Positions 11,023-22,378 are shown, counted from the stretch's first letter. The stretch: 64,000 bases of DNA from Tetragonia tetragonoides (GCA_038025085.1 CM076140.1:39927501-39991500); one strand, 5' to 3'. Notes: generated by a model not told the origin, from the sequence alone. Translations and numbers: made by a program.

Positions 11023-12228
11023 TATCCCTGCCTGAAAACACAACTTTTTTTAAAGACTCAATAAAGATCTTATCTAATATCTTTATATAAAGATGGCATA
11101 ATCCACCACCACAGCCACATATGCCATTAAAATTAAATTTTTAATTTTATTTGTTTTTTTAGATACCATGGATATCTAAACTCTTTGATTGACTAATTAC
11201 ATGGCCCCCATAATAATAATAATACTAATATGTCTCGAACTTCATGATTTCGACTTAATAAGTTTCTCTCTATCCCTTTTTTTATTTATTTATCAAACCA
11301 TTGGATAAGTATCACAAAACAATAACCTTTGAAGAAAATCCGTCGTAGAATATTTTTTGACATTAACGTTACTTAATTTGATCTCTTATATTTCTCATTA
11401 AGGAGAAAAAAAAAGAAAAATCTTATATTCAAACTGTACATACCTACTGTAAAGGCATCAAGTGCATACCTACTATAATGTACACCCTGAATTTTGTAAC
11501 AAAATAAATATATAAAAACAAAACTCGAGCCCAAAATCCCTACCCACCAACAGCGGTATAAACCCCTACAATAATGTTAAGACCACCAATCACCATTATA
11601 GCTAAATTCAAAGCTTATCTCCCAAAACATTATGAATGAAATTACCTTCTGGTTATTCGGAGGATTTCTCTAATCTATTCCTTCCTGTAATCATGAGTTA
11701 ATTAATTATCCTAAGCTAAATTAGTGTTGGCCTAATCGATTTATCAGTTTATTTGGTAAATTAGCTGGGTCATAACATTGTTATTAGTATTAAGAACATA
11801 AAAAATATTAATTTTGGAAAATAAAAACATAACAATTTTTTTTTAAAAATAAAAACATAAAAAATTAAAAGCTGTAACAGATTATCAATTATTAATTAAA
11901 AGCAATTCAAACATTAGAAGAATATCAATCTAATCATCCGGACATAATAATTTAGTAAACATTCAACTCAATGAAGGTTACCTTCAACTCGATCTTCAAA
12001 GGAATTAACGAGCCAATCCTTGAATCAGTCAGCAATTATCTATATGCAAACAATAACAATAAAATCAATTACTAACCGAACTAACAAAATCTCAGAAGTT
12101 AAAAGAATCAACAAAACCCCTAAAATCGAAACTAAAAGCATTAATCGAAAAGGATTGGCGGATACAAACCAGCGAATGGGTCGAAACCGAAGTGAGAGAC
12201 AGGAGACAGCGACAAAAACAGAGGAGAG
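11023..12228. other. 5' flank of F-box copy B and AT-rich spacer
   Basis: No supportable gene. The stretch 11023-11810 is the inverted counterpart of 21735-22518. It contains a SINE 3' tail on the minus strand at 11158-11215 (reverse complement of gggggccatgtaattagtca, then caatcaaagag), which matches the SINE at 33440-33601. The stretch 11811-12228 is AT-rich DNA into which the chromovirus inserted. Confidence 0.6.
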
Positions 12229-12555
12229 TGTTTCAGCAAATCAGGAGAAACTCGAAATAAGCTTGGCAATGGCAGAGATCAATGGTGAGGAAGATGATCT
12301 GAGCTGAATTGCTGTAGTGATTCTTCAGCGTAGCTGAGGAGAGAGAAAGAGATAGAGAAAGAGAGAGAATAGGGAATGTGTTTATTAATTGGATACCTCT
12401 AATGAATTACATCAGGGTCCTAATATAGGCCTAACCTCTGTACATGAATTCTGTTATTACAACAGTGTATTGTTACAACCTCTTACTGACTCAATAACAA
12501 ACTCCTCTCTTATTTATTTAGCTCAGATGCTTTGCACGTGCTCTTTAATTCTGCA
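12229..12555 (-). repeat. 3' LTR of Ty3/gypsy chromovirus (left)
   Basis: A 327-bp repeat almost identical to 17366-17691, starting TG and ending CA on the plus strand. By eye only a handful of substitutions separate the two, indicating recent insertion. The shared sequence goes four bases further (tata), and 'gagag' before 12229 resembles 'gagaa' after 17695, so the exact boundary and target duplication are uncertain. A purine-rich tract (minus strand, agaagaggaag near 12575) lies just inside, as expected for the polypurine tract. Confidence 0.85.
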
Positions 12556-12592
12556 TATAACAAGTGACTTCCTCTTCTAAAAATGCTTGTCC

Positions 12593-15355
12593 TCAAGCAT
12601 CTATGTTAAAATCTGAAAATTGTTTTGCAATTTCATCATACATTTCCCAAGTAGCGTCTGCAGGGGTAGTGTTAGACCACTGAATCAGCAAGTAAACTGC
12701 AGCTTTATTTCCTTTCTTAGCTAGTTTCCTGTCCAAAACTGCTATAGGCTCAGCTCTAATCACATGACTGGAATCCAATTCAGGGAGAGTACTTGATACT
12801 GGGGCAGCTCCAATGTGCTTCTTTAACTGTGATACATGAAAGACTGGATGGATTCTTGCACCTTCTGGTAACTGAACTCTGTAGGCTACCTTCCCAGCTT
12901 TCTTCAGAACAGAATAAGGACCAAACTACTTAGGAGCCAGCTTATTGCAGGGTCTGTAAGCCACAGTGGTCTGTCTGTAGGGTTGCAACTTGATATACAC
13001 CAGATCTCCCACCCGAAATTCTCTATCAAATCTATGTTTATCATCTTGTACCTTCATTCTTTGTTGAGCCCTCACCAAATGAAACTTCAGCATGGATATA
13101 CACTCTTCTCTTGCTCTCAACCTTCTATCCACAACTTCTACTCTACTATCCCTCATGATGTAAGGAATGTGGAGTGTAGGAGGTTGACCATATACCACCT
13201 CATAGGCAGTGATTCCTGCTGATGTGTGATAGTTGGTGTTGTACCACCATTCTGCCAAAGGGATCCATAGAGCCCACTCTTTAGGCCTTTCACCTGTCAT
13301 GCACCTCAAATAGGTCTCAAGGCATTTATTGACTGTTTTAGTCTGACCATCACTTTGGGGGTGATAGGCAGAAGACATCAAGAGGTCAACCTTCTGGAGC
13401 TTGAAAAGCTCTTGCCAAAAGGTGCTCAGGAAGATTTTATCTCGATCACTGACTATACTGTTGGGCATGCCATGTAGTTTAAAAACATGAGTGAGGTATG
13501 CTTGAGCCACATCCACAGCTGAGAAAGGATGTGACAACAATAGGAAATGTGCATACTTACTTAATCTGTTCACTACCACTAAAATTGAGTCTTTTTTCTG
13601 AGATAGTCGTAGACCCTCTATGAAATCCATGGAGATGTCCCTCTAGATTGCTTCTGGTATGGGTACGGGTTGCAAAAGCCCAGCTGGAGCCTGTAGGATA
13701 GGTTTACATCTCTTGCATACAGAACAATTCTTCACAAAATTCCTCACAGTCTTTCTCAATCCCTTCCAATAGAATAATTCTGCAATTCTTCTATAAGTTC
13801 CTTCCATTCCTGAATTCCCTCCCAAGGGAGATTCATGCATCAAGGATAGTATCTTTTGCTGAAGCACAGGGGTATTACCAATCACAACCCTGCCCTTTCT
13901 CCTCAAAATTCCATCCTCCCAAGAGAACTTTCTACTGAAATCAGGTTGCTGTGTAAGTTTGTTGATCAGATCTTGAATGGAGGTATCGAGAGTCTAAGAC
14001 CCCTTGATTTGAGCTAAAAGATCAGTGTCAATCTGAGTTACAGCCATCTGATATATTTCAGCACTAGATACTCTAGATAGGGCATCTGCAGCACAATTAT
14101 CCTTTCCCTTCTTATATAAGATCTCATAATTCAACCCCAAGAGTTTTGGAAGCCATTTACTTTGAAATGGAGTTGCTATTTTTTGCTCCATTATATACTT
14201 CAGACTAAAGTGATCAATCTTAATTTGGAAATGCCTACCAATCAAATAAGGCTTCCATTTCTCCACTGCCAAAACCACAGCCAGTAGCTCCTTCTCATAG
14301 GTTGATAGAGCCCGGTTTCTTGGTGAGAGAGCCTTGCTTATATAAGCAATCGGATGACTATTCTGCATGAGTACTGCACCAATGCCTACCCCAGAGGCAT
14401 CTGTTTCAATTACAAATGGTTGAGAGAAATCTGGCATCACAAGCACTGGAGCTGAACACATTGCTTCCTTTAATCTGTCAAAGGCTAGATGTGCTTCTGT
14501 AGACCATTCAAAGGCATTTTTCTTGAGTAAATTGGTGAGAGGTCTGCTAATAATTCCATACCCTTTCACAAACTTTCTATAGTATCCAGTCAGACCCAAA
14601 AATCCCCTCAAGCTCTTGATATTTCCTGAAACTGGCCAGGACTTCATGGCTTCTATTTTCTTAGGATCAGTGGCTAGACCCTTTTCAGATATCAAATGTC
14701 CAAGATAATCCACTTTTTTAGTGCCAAAAGTACATTTGCTCATTTTAGCGAATAAGGTATGCTGTCTCAAAATCTCCAGGGCAATTTTCAAATGAGATAA
14801 GTGCTCTTCTAGGGATTTGCTGTAGATTAATATATCATCAAAGAATACAAGAATAAACCTTCTCAAATAAGGCTTAAAGATGTTGTTCATGAGACTCTGA
14901 AAGGTAGAGGGGGCATTGGTCAACCCAAAAGGCATGACCAAGAATTCATAGTGCCCTTCATGAGTTCTAAAAGCTGTCTTTTCAACATCACATGATCTCA
15001 TTCTAATCTGCCAATAACCAGCCCTGAGGTCTATTTTTGAGAAAATAACTGAGCCATGCAACTCATCTAAGAGCTCATCTATAAAAGGAATAGGAAACTT
15101 GTCCTTAATGGTGTATTTATTAAGCTCTCTGTAGTCTACACAGAACCTCCAGGTTCCATCTTTCTTCTTGACTAATATGATAGGTGATGAAAAAGGGCTT
15201 TGGCTAGGTCTTATAACTCCATTTTCAAGCATTTCTTTTGTGATTACTTCTATGGCATCTTTTTGCAAAGCAGGATATCTGTAGGGCCTTACATTAATGG
15301 GAGAAGTTCCATCTTTCAAATGGATCTGGTGGTCATGTGACCTATGAGGGGGCAA
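12593..15355 (-). pseudogene. Chromovirus pol: reverse transcriptase, RNase H, integrase, chromodomain
   Basis: One reading frame crosses three stops, at 13996-13994, 13645-13643 and 12928-12926. In order: RT (15355-about 14700; WRFCVDYRELNKYT, FSKIDLRAGYWQI, active site VFFDDILIYS); RNase H (about 14430-14050; ETDASG, YEKELLA, DALSR); integrase zinc finger (13820-13710; HESPLGG then CSVCKRC, with N where a second His is common); integrase core (D in MDFIEGL, D in IVSDRDK, E in NKCLETYL); and chromodomain (12760-12600; AVYLLIQWSNTTPADATWE, ending 12593). Two stops replace residues usually W and Y. One enzyme chain would copy and integrate the element; this copy cannot. Confidence 0.9.
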
Positions 15356-15390
15356 GCTTTTAGGTTCAACAAATATATCATCATAAGAGC

Positions 15391-17133
15391 TTAATATTTC
15401 AGCAATAGCAGGGTTGATGTTTGATACCTCAGGGGGGTACTTTGAGGAAGATGTACTTGTATAGCAAACAATTGAGCTGCTGCAATTTGAGTGCCCTGTT
15501 GTATGTCTTTGGTCATCTGCTGCCCACTGATCATGTGCAGAGCCCCTTTCCTTGTACCTCTCAATACATGTTTCTGCCCATTAAGCTTGAACTCCATCCT
15601 CAATGCTTCAAAATCCCATAAGACTGGTCCCAAAGTTGATAACCATTGCATGCCTAATACCATCTCACACCCACCTAGTGGCACCAACATCACATCAGTA
15701 TCATATTGAACTCCTTGTAGAGTCCTGGTGAATTTCTTACACATGCTTGAGCTGCTTATGCTGTCCCCATTGGCAACTGCTACATCCAAGGGATATGTCT
15801 GCTGAATATAACACCCCAATTTCTTAGCAGTTGCAAGATCTAAGAAATTGTGTGTGCTCCCTGAATCAATCAGGATTTGCAGGGGTACCTTCTTGATCTT
15901 CCCAGTAACCCTCATGGTATTGTAAGAGTTCACACCAGTTATGGCATTTAAGGATATCTGTGGACCTTCATGATCCTGTATACTGGCATCATTAGACCCT
16001 TCTGACTGTTCCAGCTCTTCAGAATTACTGAATTCATAACATTCATCTTCCTCCTCAACCAATTCCATTCTATAAACTTGTCCCTTGCATTTATGTCCAG
16101 GTGTGTACTTTTCATCACAAGAAAAACAAAGGTTCTTGGCTCTTTTTTCTTCAATTTCTTGGGGACTTAAGTATTTTCTAAAAGGTTTTTGGTTTGGTGG
16201 TCTAGACAATTGGGGGTTTTTTGTATAATTTGAATTTGTGGTGCTCAGGTTGTTTCTGTAGTTTCCATAGGAAGAGTTTGAGGGTGTAGATCTTGTAAAA
16301 CCACTGTAGGCAGGTTTCTCAAGAATGGGTTTGCTTTTTTTATGCAAAGAAGCCAGAGTTGCTTCTTGCAATTTAGCCAAGCAGTAAGCCTCATGCAATG
16401 ATTGGGGTTTAAACAGCCTCACAGTATTCTGGATATCTAATTGTAGGCCACTCAAAAAACAACTAATGGCATGTGCAGGTGACAATTCCAATCTGGTCAA
16501 GATTGAATCAAATTTTTCTTGATATTGCTCTACTGAAGTGGTGTGCTTGCATTGCATCAATTCAGACATGGGGTCATCAAAGGGTTGATCATTAAATCTA
16601 ATCAACAAAGCAGCTTTATACAATGCCCAAGTAGGCCAATCATCCTTAGGTCTAGTTTTCATATACCCCTGATGCCAAATTAAAGCTTTCTTTTCAAGAT
16701 GTATTGAAGCAATTTTCACTTTAGTCATTTCATTAGTTCCATCAACCTCAAAAAATTGCTCACATTTGTAAATCCAACCCTGAACTTCTTCACTATTGAA
16801 TTTAGGAAAATCAACCCTCCCTACACGAGAAAAAGTATGTTGATGGCCATGGAAATTACCTGAATTCGAGCTGCTAGAACTCTCAATTGCTGCTAATTGA
16901 GTGGATATTTGCATCACTTGTGCACTTAATCCAGTCACCAATTGCTGTAAATCACTGCAAGCTTTAAGGGTTTCATTTCTGAATTCGGTTTGCTGACCCA
17001 CTATTTGTTGTTGCCATTCAGATTGGTCCCTTCCTTGAGTAACTTGATACTCATGCCAAGAACTTTGCAAACCCTTGATAATTTCCTCCATTTTTTTGTT
17101 CTCAGCTAGGCGTGTACTGTCTGATACGCCCAT
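15391..17133 (-). CDS. Chromovirus gag-protease
   Basis: A 580-residue frame from a true ATG at 17133. It contains a gag capsid region (GWIYKCEQFFEVDG, IASIHLEKKALIWH, LIRFNDQPFDDPM, about residues 115-230); a zinc finger, CFSCDEKYTPGHKC, near residue 335; an acidic linker; and an aspartic protease with LIDSGSTHNFLD, the DSG active site, near residue 425. The frame leaves the pol frame in a run of six C (minus strand, near 15431). One extra C would continue it into reverse transcriptase through sensible sequence, so the break is a single-base homopolymer indel, either real or a sequencing error. Confidence 0.85.
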   Translation of the reverse strand: MGVSDSTRLAENKKMEEIIKGLQSSWHEYQVTQGRDQSEWQQQIVGQQTEFRNETLKACSDLQQLVTGLSAQVMQISTQLAAIESSSSSNSGNFHGHQHTFSRVGRVDFPKFNSEEVQGWIYKCEQFFEVDGTNEMTKVKIASIHLEKKALIWHQGYMKTRPKDDWPTWALYKAALLIRFNDQPFDDPMSELMQCKHTTSVEQYQEKFDSILTRLELSPAHAISCFLSGLQLDIQNTVRLFKPQSLHEAYCLAKLQEATLASLHKKSKPILEKPAYSGFTRSTPSNSSYGNYRNNLSTTNSNYTKNPQLSRPPNQKPFRKYLSPQEIEEKRAKNLCFSCDEKYTPGHKCKGQVYRMELVEEEDECYEFSNSEELEQSEGSNDASIQDHEGPQISLNAITGVNSYNTMRVTGKIKKVPLQILIDSGSTHNFLDLATAKKLGCYIQQTYPLDVAVANGDSISSSSMCKKFTRTLQGVQYDTDVMLVPLGGCEMVLGMQWLSTLGPVLWDFEALRMEFKLNGQKHVLRGTRKGALHMISGQQMTKDIQQGTQIAAAQLFAIQVHLPQSTPLRYQTSTLLLLKY

Positions 17134-17350
17134 GGATTAAAGATTCCGATTGATTCTCAAGATGAGCAAGACTGATTGAAGAAGCAATCAAATCAGTCGA
17201 TGCAGAAATGAATTTGTGTTTAAGATTCCAGAAACTGGAATTTGATGGGGCTAATCAATTGAGAAACAACTCAATTGATTGAATTATGAAGAAACTAAGA
17301 ACCCTGTAGGTTTAGAGAATCAATCAAAGATTATTTTGGCCCAGAAGTTG

Positions 17351-17362
17351 CTCTCATACCAA
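17351..17362 (-). other. Primer-binding site of the chromovirus
   Basis: On the minus strand TGGTATGAGAGC begins a few bases after the 5' LTR. It matches the usual plant initiator-Met-tRNA site TGGTATCAGAGC except at one position. It fixes the element's direction. Confidence 0.85.
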
Positions 17363-17365
17363 CTT

Positions 17366-17691
17366 CTTTCAGCAAATCAGGAGAAACTCAAGATAAGCTT
17401 GGCAATGGCAGAGATCAATGGTGAGGAAGATGATCTGAGCTGAATTGTTGTAGTGATTCTTCAGCGTAGCTGAGGAGAGAGAAAGAAATAGAGAAAGAGA
17501 GAGAATAGGGAATGTGTTTATTAATTGGATACCTCTAATGAAGTACATCAGGGTCCTAATATAGGCCTAGCCTCTGTACATGAATTCTGTTATTACAACA
17601 GTGTATTTTAACAACCTCTAACTGACTCAATAACAAACTCCTCACTTATTTATTTAGCTCAGCTGCTTTGCACGTGCTCTTTAATTCTACA
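17366..17691 (-). repeat. 5' LTR of Ty3/gypsy chromovirus (right)
   Basis: Partner of 12229-12555. Its internal end reads TC on the plus strand where the left copy has TG, so the terminal dinucleotide has mutated. Confidence 0.85.
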
Positions 17692-17968
17692 TATAGAGAA
17701 AAGTAGAGTCTTGGTTGGTGTCCCAGTGATGAGAAGTGTTTCTTATTACTTGTGGGTTTGAAGCAGAGCTAATGAAATAGGAAACTGACTTTTACCAGTG
17801 AATTCAAATATCCTCTTTCTTTTCTTTTCTTTTTTCTTTCCTTTTTATTCTTTCTTTTTTTTATGGCAAAACTAAACGAAAGACTTTTTTTTTTCTTGTC
17901 AAAAACGAGGGTGCAAGTGAATAGCAACCGACGCACCCCGTTACGTTATGTTTGGACTCTCGTGTTTA
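17692..17968. other. Non-coding flank with polypyrimidine tract
   Basis: No gene seen. A long CT-rich tract lies at 17812-17895. Confidence 0.5.
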
Positions 17969-18237
17969 GGCTCTGTTTGATTCAATTTAATTTCACTTAA
18001 ATTCAGTTCAGTTCAGTTCAGTTCAATCCAATTCAGTGCCATTCTGTTCAGTTGAGTGCTATTAAGTTCAGTTCAGATCGGTTCAATTCAGATTATTATT
18101 ATTATAATAATAAATTATAATTATTATAATTAATTATAATGATTATAATAATTCAATCAAGTTCAGTTCAGGGCAATGAAGTTCAGTTCAGTTCAGTTAA
18201 ATTCAATTATGTAAATTCAGTTGAATGAAACAGAGCC
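17969..18237. mobile_element. Tourist-like (PIF/Harbinger) MITE, 269 bp
   Basis: Terminal inverted repeats GGCTCTGTTT...AAACAGAGCC are flanked by TTA on both sides (17966-17968 and 18238-18240), the 3-bp target duplication of PIF/Harbinger elements. The subterminal match continues for about 25 bases with few differences. The interior is built of GTTCA pentamers around an AT-rich centre. There is no coding capacity; a transposase would have to come from elsewhere. Confidence 0.85.
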
Positions 18238-18326
18238 TTAATAGCAAACATAACAGACAATCTGAACAACCAAAGCAAGTATTAACCCCGTGTCAATGTA
18301 ACACCAACAAGAGCTACTATGACACC

Positions 18327-19038
18327 TAGGGGTGAAACTTATTCGGATAAAATCCAAAATCCAATCCAAATTAAGAGATTCGGAGGACTTTTTAGATTTC
18401 GGATTGGATTCGGACTCAGAAAGAAAAATTGGATTTTGGATTGGATTCGGACCCACGCTTTCATAGTCCAATAATCCAATCCAAATTAGATATAAATTAA
18501 TAAATAAAAATAAATATAATCTAAAATGATACTAGCCCTAAATAAAAGTATAAACTACAAATTAAAACCCAAGGTATTGAAGGCAACAATAAAATGCATA
18601 CATAAATTAAGAGAAAAACCCTTTCAGACAACTCACTCAAGTCACACCTTAGCAGCCACTCGCCCACTCCCTATCTCTCTACGCATCTGACTTCTCCATG
18701 TACACTAAGCGGAGATTACCGAACACCTTTGAAACTAAATAAGTTGAATTTTTATAATAGCCGTTGTACACTTGTAGTTGGCTTTGACATTTGTATTATT
18801 ATCTTATCGATAATTTTTTTTTTTAAGTAATGACCATTGTTGTAGAAAAGGTAAGGAGGAAAAAATTGGATTATTCGAACCAAATTGGATCACGGAAAAT
18901 AATTCGGATTGAATTCGGACTCAAAAATCAAAGTCCAAAATTAAATTGGATTTAGACTCAAAATTTCGAGTTCAAAATTTTTTAGATTGAATTTGAATTA
19001 GGCCATAATCAAATTCAAATTTCAAAGTTTCACCCCTA
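18327..19038. mobile_element. Non-autonomous hAT-like element, 712 bp
   Basis: Ends TAGGGGTGAAACTT and AAGTTTCACCCCTA form terminal inverted repeats. The flanks atgacacc (18319-18326) and ataacacc (19039-19046) are an 8-bp target duplication with one mismatch. TAGGGGTG ends and an 8-bp duplication are typical of hAT elements. Subterminal regions carry many copies of GGATTCGGA/GGATTGGAT-type motifs, as hAT transposase-binding regions often do. No transposase is encoded. Confidence 0.8.
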
Positions 19039-19046
19039 ATAACACC

Positions 19047-19438
19047 AACTAGACCAAAGACTTAAGGCTGTTTTTTTGTTTCTTCAAAAAAATAAAAATA
19101 ACAATCAAACTGTTTTTGCATTTAAACTTTTAAAGTAATAGAAAACCCTTCTCCTTCTTATTATGCGCTTAACCCAAAACGACACCACCATCATCACCAT
19201 TGAAGGTCGATTTTCGCTGCGTTTTCTCTCCCCTCCTCTGTTTCGCGTAGTCATTGCTGCTGCTGCTGCTTCTGTATTGGGTGTCTACTTGACGTCCTAT
19301 CCGAGCCCTTGATCGTTAATTGTGGTGAATCGCTTGGATTTCGTTTGAAAGGTAACCCTTTATCTTTTGAAATTGGATGTATAATTGTGTTGCTATGTTC
19401 TTTGTTAGAAGCAAGGCTAATGAAGGAACAAACTTATC
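19047..19438. other. Possible 5' UTR exon, otherwise non-coding
   Basis: A C/T-rich stretch with a CTG run (about 19200-19350) ends at GAAAGGTAACC, a possible splice donor at 19351. It looks like a plant leader exon on the plus strand, but no coding exon can be joined to it because a solo LTR follows. Confidence 0.3.
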
Positions 19439-20089
19439 TGTAACAAAGGCCGTGGCGTGATGAATCACTGCCCTAAAGTCGAATTTGCCCCCACACGTAC
19501 ACAAGGGAATTCCGGCAACCGACCTCTAGGGATACACGGCAGCCAATGCTCCGGTGTACTACGGTGCAATGACTTTGAGGGTAAACAGAACTACTGCCAA
19601 ACAAAGAGAAGAGAGCACAAGGAAAAAGATAACAGAAGAGAAGAGGAGAGAATTTCTGTCTGTTCTATCTCTCAAAGCTGGAGGTTTTGGTTACTTATAT
19701 AGAAGGCTTTGAATCAGTAACTGAAGAATGAAGTAAATGGGGAGCTGAGATCGTGGGATTTTATTGTGATAGTAATGACAAAACGGTTACTGAATCTGAA
19801 GCTCAACGGACTCAAAACGGTCGAAAAAATATTGAACCGAGAATAAAAAGAGCCCAACCCACACCCTCGCCCGGCCCGACCGGACGGCGACGCGCGCGCG
19901 CGTGTGTGGAGGAACTATCTTCCCTTGACTCTTAGTTCAAAGACTAAAAGTCCACAACAATATATAAAGTCTCTTCTCTTTCCTTTCTCTACCTATGTGG
20001 GACAATTGTGTTTTGTGAACAAGGCTTTTCAAGAACTTTCTTTGAAGCATACCAAGCTTCATGAAGCTTGTTTAGCTTCATTTCCAACA
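19439..20089 (-). mobile_element. Probable solo LTR of a Copia-type retrotransposon, 651 bp
   Basis: On the minus strand the segment begins TGTTGGAAATG, a very common Copia LTR start, and ends GTTACA. A TATATA box lies near 19962-19968. No internal gag-pol or primer-binding site adjoins it and no second copy is in the window, so it is best read as a solo LTR. The 5-bp flanks ttatc and ttctt do not match. A 5-bp repeat ATCTG at 19436-19440 and 20096-20100 overlaps the ends and may be chance. Confidence 0.55.
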
Positions 20090-20770
20090 TTCTTCATCTG
20101 GTTAATTTTTTTTGCTATTTCTATGATTACTGATAGTATAATCAACTATTCTAGCTGCTGGTTGTTTCCTTTAAGTCATATGTGATTAGAATAATTTTTG
20201 AGGTGGGAGTATCAGCTAGATGGTAGTTATTAGGATGATAGCTTAAGTTGAGATTAAGGGCTAAACCAAGATATATGATTCTTTGGGAACCCGTGACATA
20301 TTGTGGATTGTTTATTCAGAATGGGTGTTTGAAACAATTTGAGATTATGATTATGAATATGGTTTGATGTACTTGATATTGGTTTGAGGCTCGTTATCAG
20401 TTTCTTTAGCACATACTCAAACTTTTCATGGGATTGAGTAAAATTGTAGATGCAGAATTGTATAACCTCTTACTAAGGTTATAGTGTTTTAGAGTTAATA
20501 GTTAAACCTCTTACTAAGGTTTAAAGTTTAAACCTCTTTCAGTTCATATGATGAATTTTATAATAAAATATGCATAGGATAAATTACCACTATATCGAAT
20601 ATGCAAAATCTGAAATTCTATAACCAAAAGCTCATCTTTATCAATCACTGAAACTGAAAGACCCACATTTTATACAAGTAAAACTAGCTTAAAGGTTAAT
20701 AACAAAGCTTAACCTGTATCATTTAAAGCTCAAAGAAAACCAATAGAAAACTCGAAATAAAAGCATTAAC
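20090..20770. other. Non-coding DNA
   Basis: No gene seen. A short direct repeat of the type acctcttactaaggtt occurs at 20466 and 20507. The right end enters sequence shared with 2100-2460. Confidence 0.5.
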
Positions 20771-21110
20771 ATGACTTGATTTGGTATCACTTTTCAGTGT
20801 ACCTGATAAATGCTACGAGAAATTTCAGACCGTAATAACCTTACTGACAGAATATATCTCTAAATTTGGATTCATAGATGCACATATGCATCGGAGAGAA
20901 ACAGAATTGCTTACCTGTATTCCAGAGTACAGACTGCCAGCCCAACAACATCTATGCTGAGGATACGGTCTGATGTAGAAGCAAGGATTTCAGCATAAAA
21001 TTTTGAAAATGTGACCAAACGAGACATATCTATATGCATAATGCATCCTTCTAGACTTTGACTTCTCACCATTCCCTATGACAACATATAAATGAGAATT
21101 GGTTCGCCAA
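20771..21110 (-). pseudogene. Diverged copy of the probable condensin-D3 internal exon
   Basis: Aligns in the same direction with 2120-2460: shared blocks include ctgacagaatatatctctaaat, trimmed here, and the exon segment around cggtctgatgtag. Small insertions break the frame compared with 2253-2462. There is no independent evidence of function. Confidence 0.45.
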
Positions 21111-21674
21111 ATTATACATACAATAAAACCTCTATCAATTAATAATGTTGGGACCGCTTAATTTTATTAATTTAAAGAGATATTATTTAATCAATAAATT
21201 AATAATTTACTAATTTAAAAAGAGCTCTCTCGATTCAACGAACCTGCATTATGTTGGAAATTAAAATAAGGATTTTATTACTTCCAACAAGATATACATA
21301 AAGCTCATGTTTATCTCTATCACTCCAAGAACACATCCACTGTCAACAAATTTGCAAGAATCAGCTATAAGGATTCATAGTCTTAACTTAACGTACCTTC
21401 TAGGAAGGTCTATCAAGCAAGAACCACAATGATGTTCCCGTTGTATTCTGTTTACAATTTAGACCAGTTGCATCAGAAATAAAACACATTTACATTTCTC
21501 TACAGCTCAACTGTCACCTAGCATAAGAAATTCAGTTCAGAGAGGAAGAATTGTTGCAGTTTCCTATCCTTTGCTGCAGTTGCCCTTGTACGCAAAGTGA
21601 GAATAATCTGCTGCATGATGCTTTCAGTTGCAGTCGACTTCTCTTGAAAACTCGCTGGTTTCTCTCCCTCTTGA

Positions 21675-21734
<60 letters not shown>
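21111..21734. other. Non-coding DNA with a TE-end-like AT segment and an (AT)n run
   Basis: 21125-21240 reads like an end of an AT-rich DNA transposon (acctctatcaattaataat, then ttgggaccgc), but no partner end was found. An (AT)n microsatellite occupies about 21678-21724. Confidence 0.4.
21678..21724. repeat. (AT)n microsatellite followed by poly-T
   Basis: About 23 AT units followed by a T run, at the very edge of the right inverted-repeat arm. Confidence 0.95.
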
Positions 21735-22317
21735 TTTATGTTTTTAATACTAGTAACAATGTTATGACCCAGCTAATTTACCAAATAAACTGATAAATCG
21801 ATTAAGGCTAACACTAACTTAGCTCAGCGATAATCAATTGACTCACGGTTACAGGAAGGAATAGATTAGAGAAATCCTCCGAATAACCAGTGTGTAATTT
21901 CATTCATAATGTTTTGGGAGATAAGCTTTGAATTTAGGTATAATGGTGATTGGTGGTCTTAAGTCTTAACATTATTGTAGCGGTTTATACTACTATTGGT
22001 GTGTAGGGATTTTGGGCTCGAGTTTTGTTTTTATATATTTATTTTGTTACAAAATTCAGGGTGTAACAATTATAGTATGTATGCACTTGATGTCTTTACA
22101 GTAGGGTCTATACAGTTTGAATATATGATTTTTTTTCCTCCTTAATATGACATATAAGAGACTAAATTAAGTAATGTTAATGTCAACAAATATTCTGTGA
22201 AGGATTTTCTCCAAAGGTTATTGTTTTGTGATAATTTGACAGTGGTTTGATAAATAAATGGGAGAGAGAAACTTATTAAGTGGAAATCATGAAGTTCGAG
22301 GTATATTAGTATTATTA

Positions 22318-22378
22318 TTATGGTGGTCATGTGATTAGTCAATCAAAGAGTTTGGATATCCATGTTATCTAAAAAAGA
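22318..22378 (+). mobile_element. SINE 3' fragment
   Basis: gtcatgtgattagtcaatca followed by a tail ending ccatgttatctaaaaaa matches the 3' half of the SINE at 33440-33601. The same fragment, inverted, is at 11158-11215, so it predates the inverted duplication. The tRNA-like head is missing. Confidence 0.6.

Larger units (their letters stand above)
3062..11810 (-). repeat. Left arm of large inverted duplication (F-box + condensin-D3 module, copy 2)
   Basis: The reverse complement of this segment matches 21735-25190 throughout: the D3 C-terminal exon, the F-box 3' flank, the whole F-box gene, its 5' flank with a SINE tail, and AT-rich DNA up to the shared string gctgggtcataacattgtta (11757-11777) versus its complement near 21755. 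The only large interruption is the LINE at 4824-9954. Without it the arm is about 3.6 kb. Arm ends are by eye and may be off by tens of bases. Confidence 0.8.
12229..17691 (-). mobile_element. Ty3/gypsy chromovirus, Reina-like, nearly complete but defective
   Basis: A 5.46-kb minus-strand element: 5' LTR 17366-17691, primer-binding site 17351-17362, gag-protease 17133-15391, RT-RNase H-integrase-chromodomain 15355-12593, 3' LTR 12229-12555. The short LTRs of about 327 bp, the gag zinc finger of the CX2CX7HXC kind and the chromodomain at the integrase end fit the chromoviruses, most likely the Reina clade. Chromodomains steer integration to particular chromatin. The structure is complete, but one frameshift and three stops interrupt the polyprotein. 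It inserted in the spacer between the inverted-repeat arms. Confidence 0.9.

Noticed and set aside
12020..12307. Plus-strand open frame of 95 codons
   Set aside because: Runs into the chromovirus LTR and has no domain; chance frame.
19436..20100. ATCTG repeat as target duplication of the solo LTR
   Set aside because: It overlaps the TG...CA ends, so it cannot be the true duplication if the LTR boundaries are right; kept only as a note.
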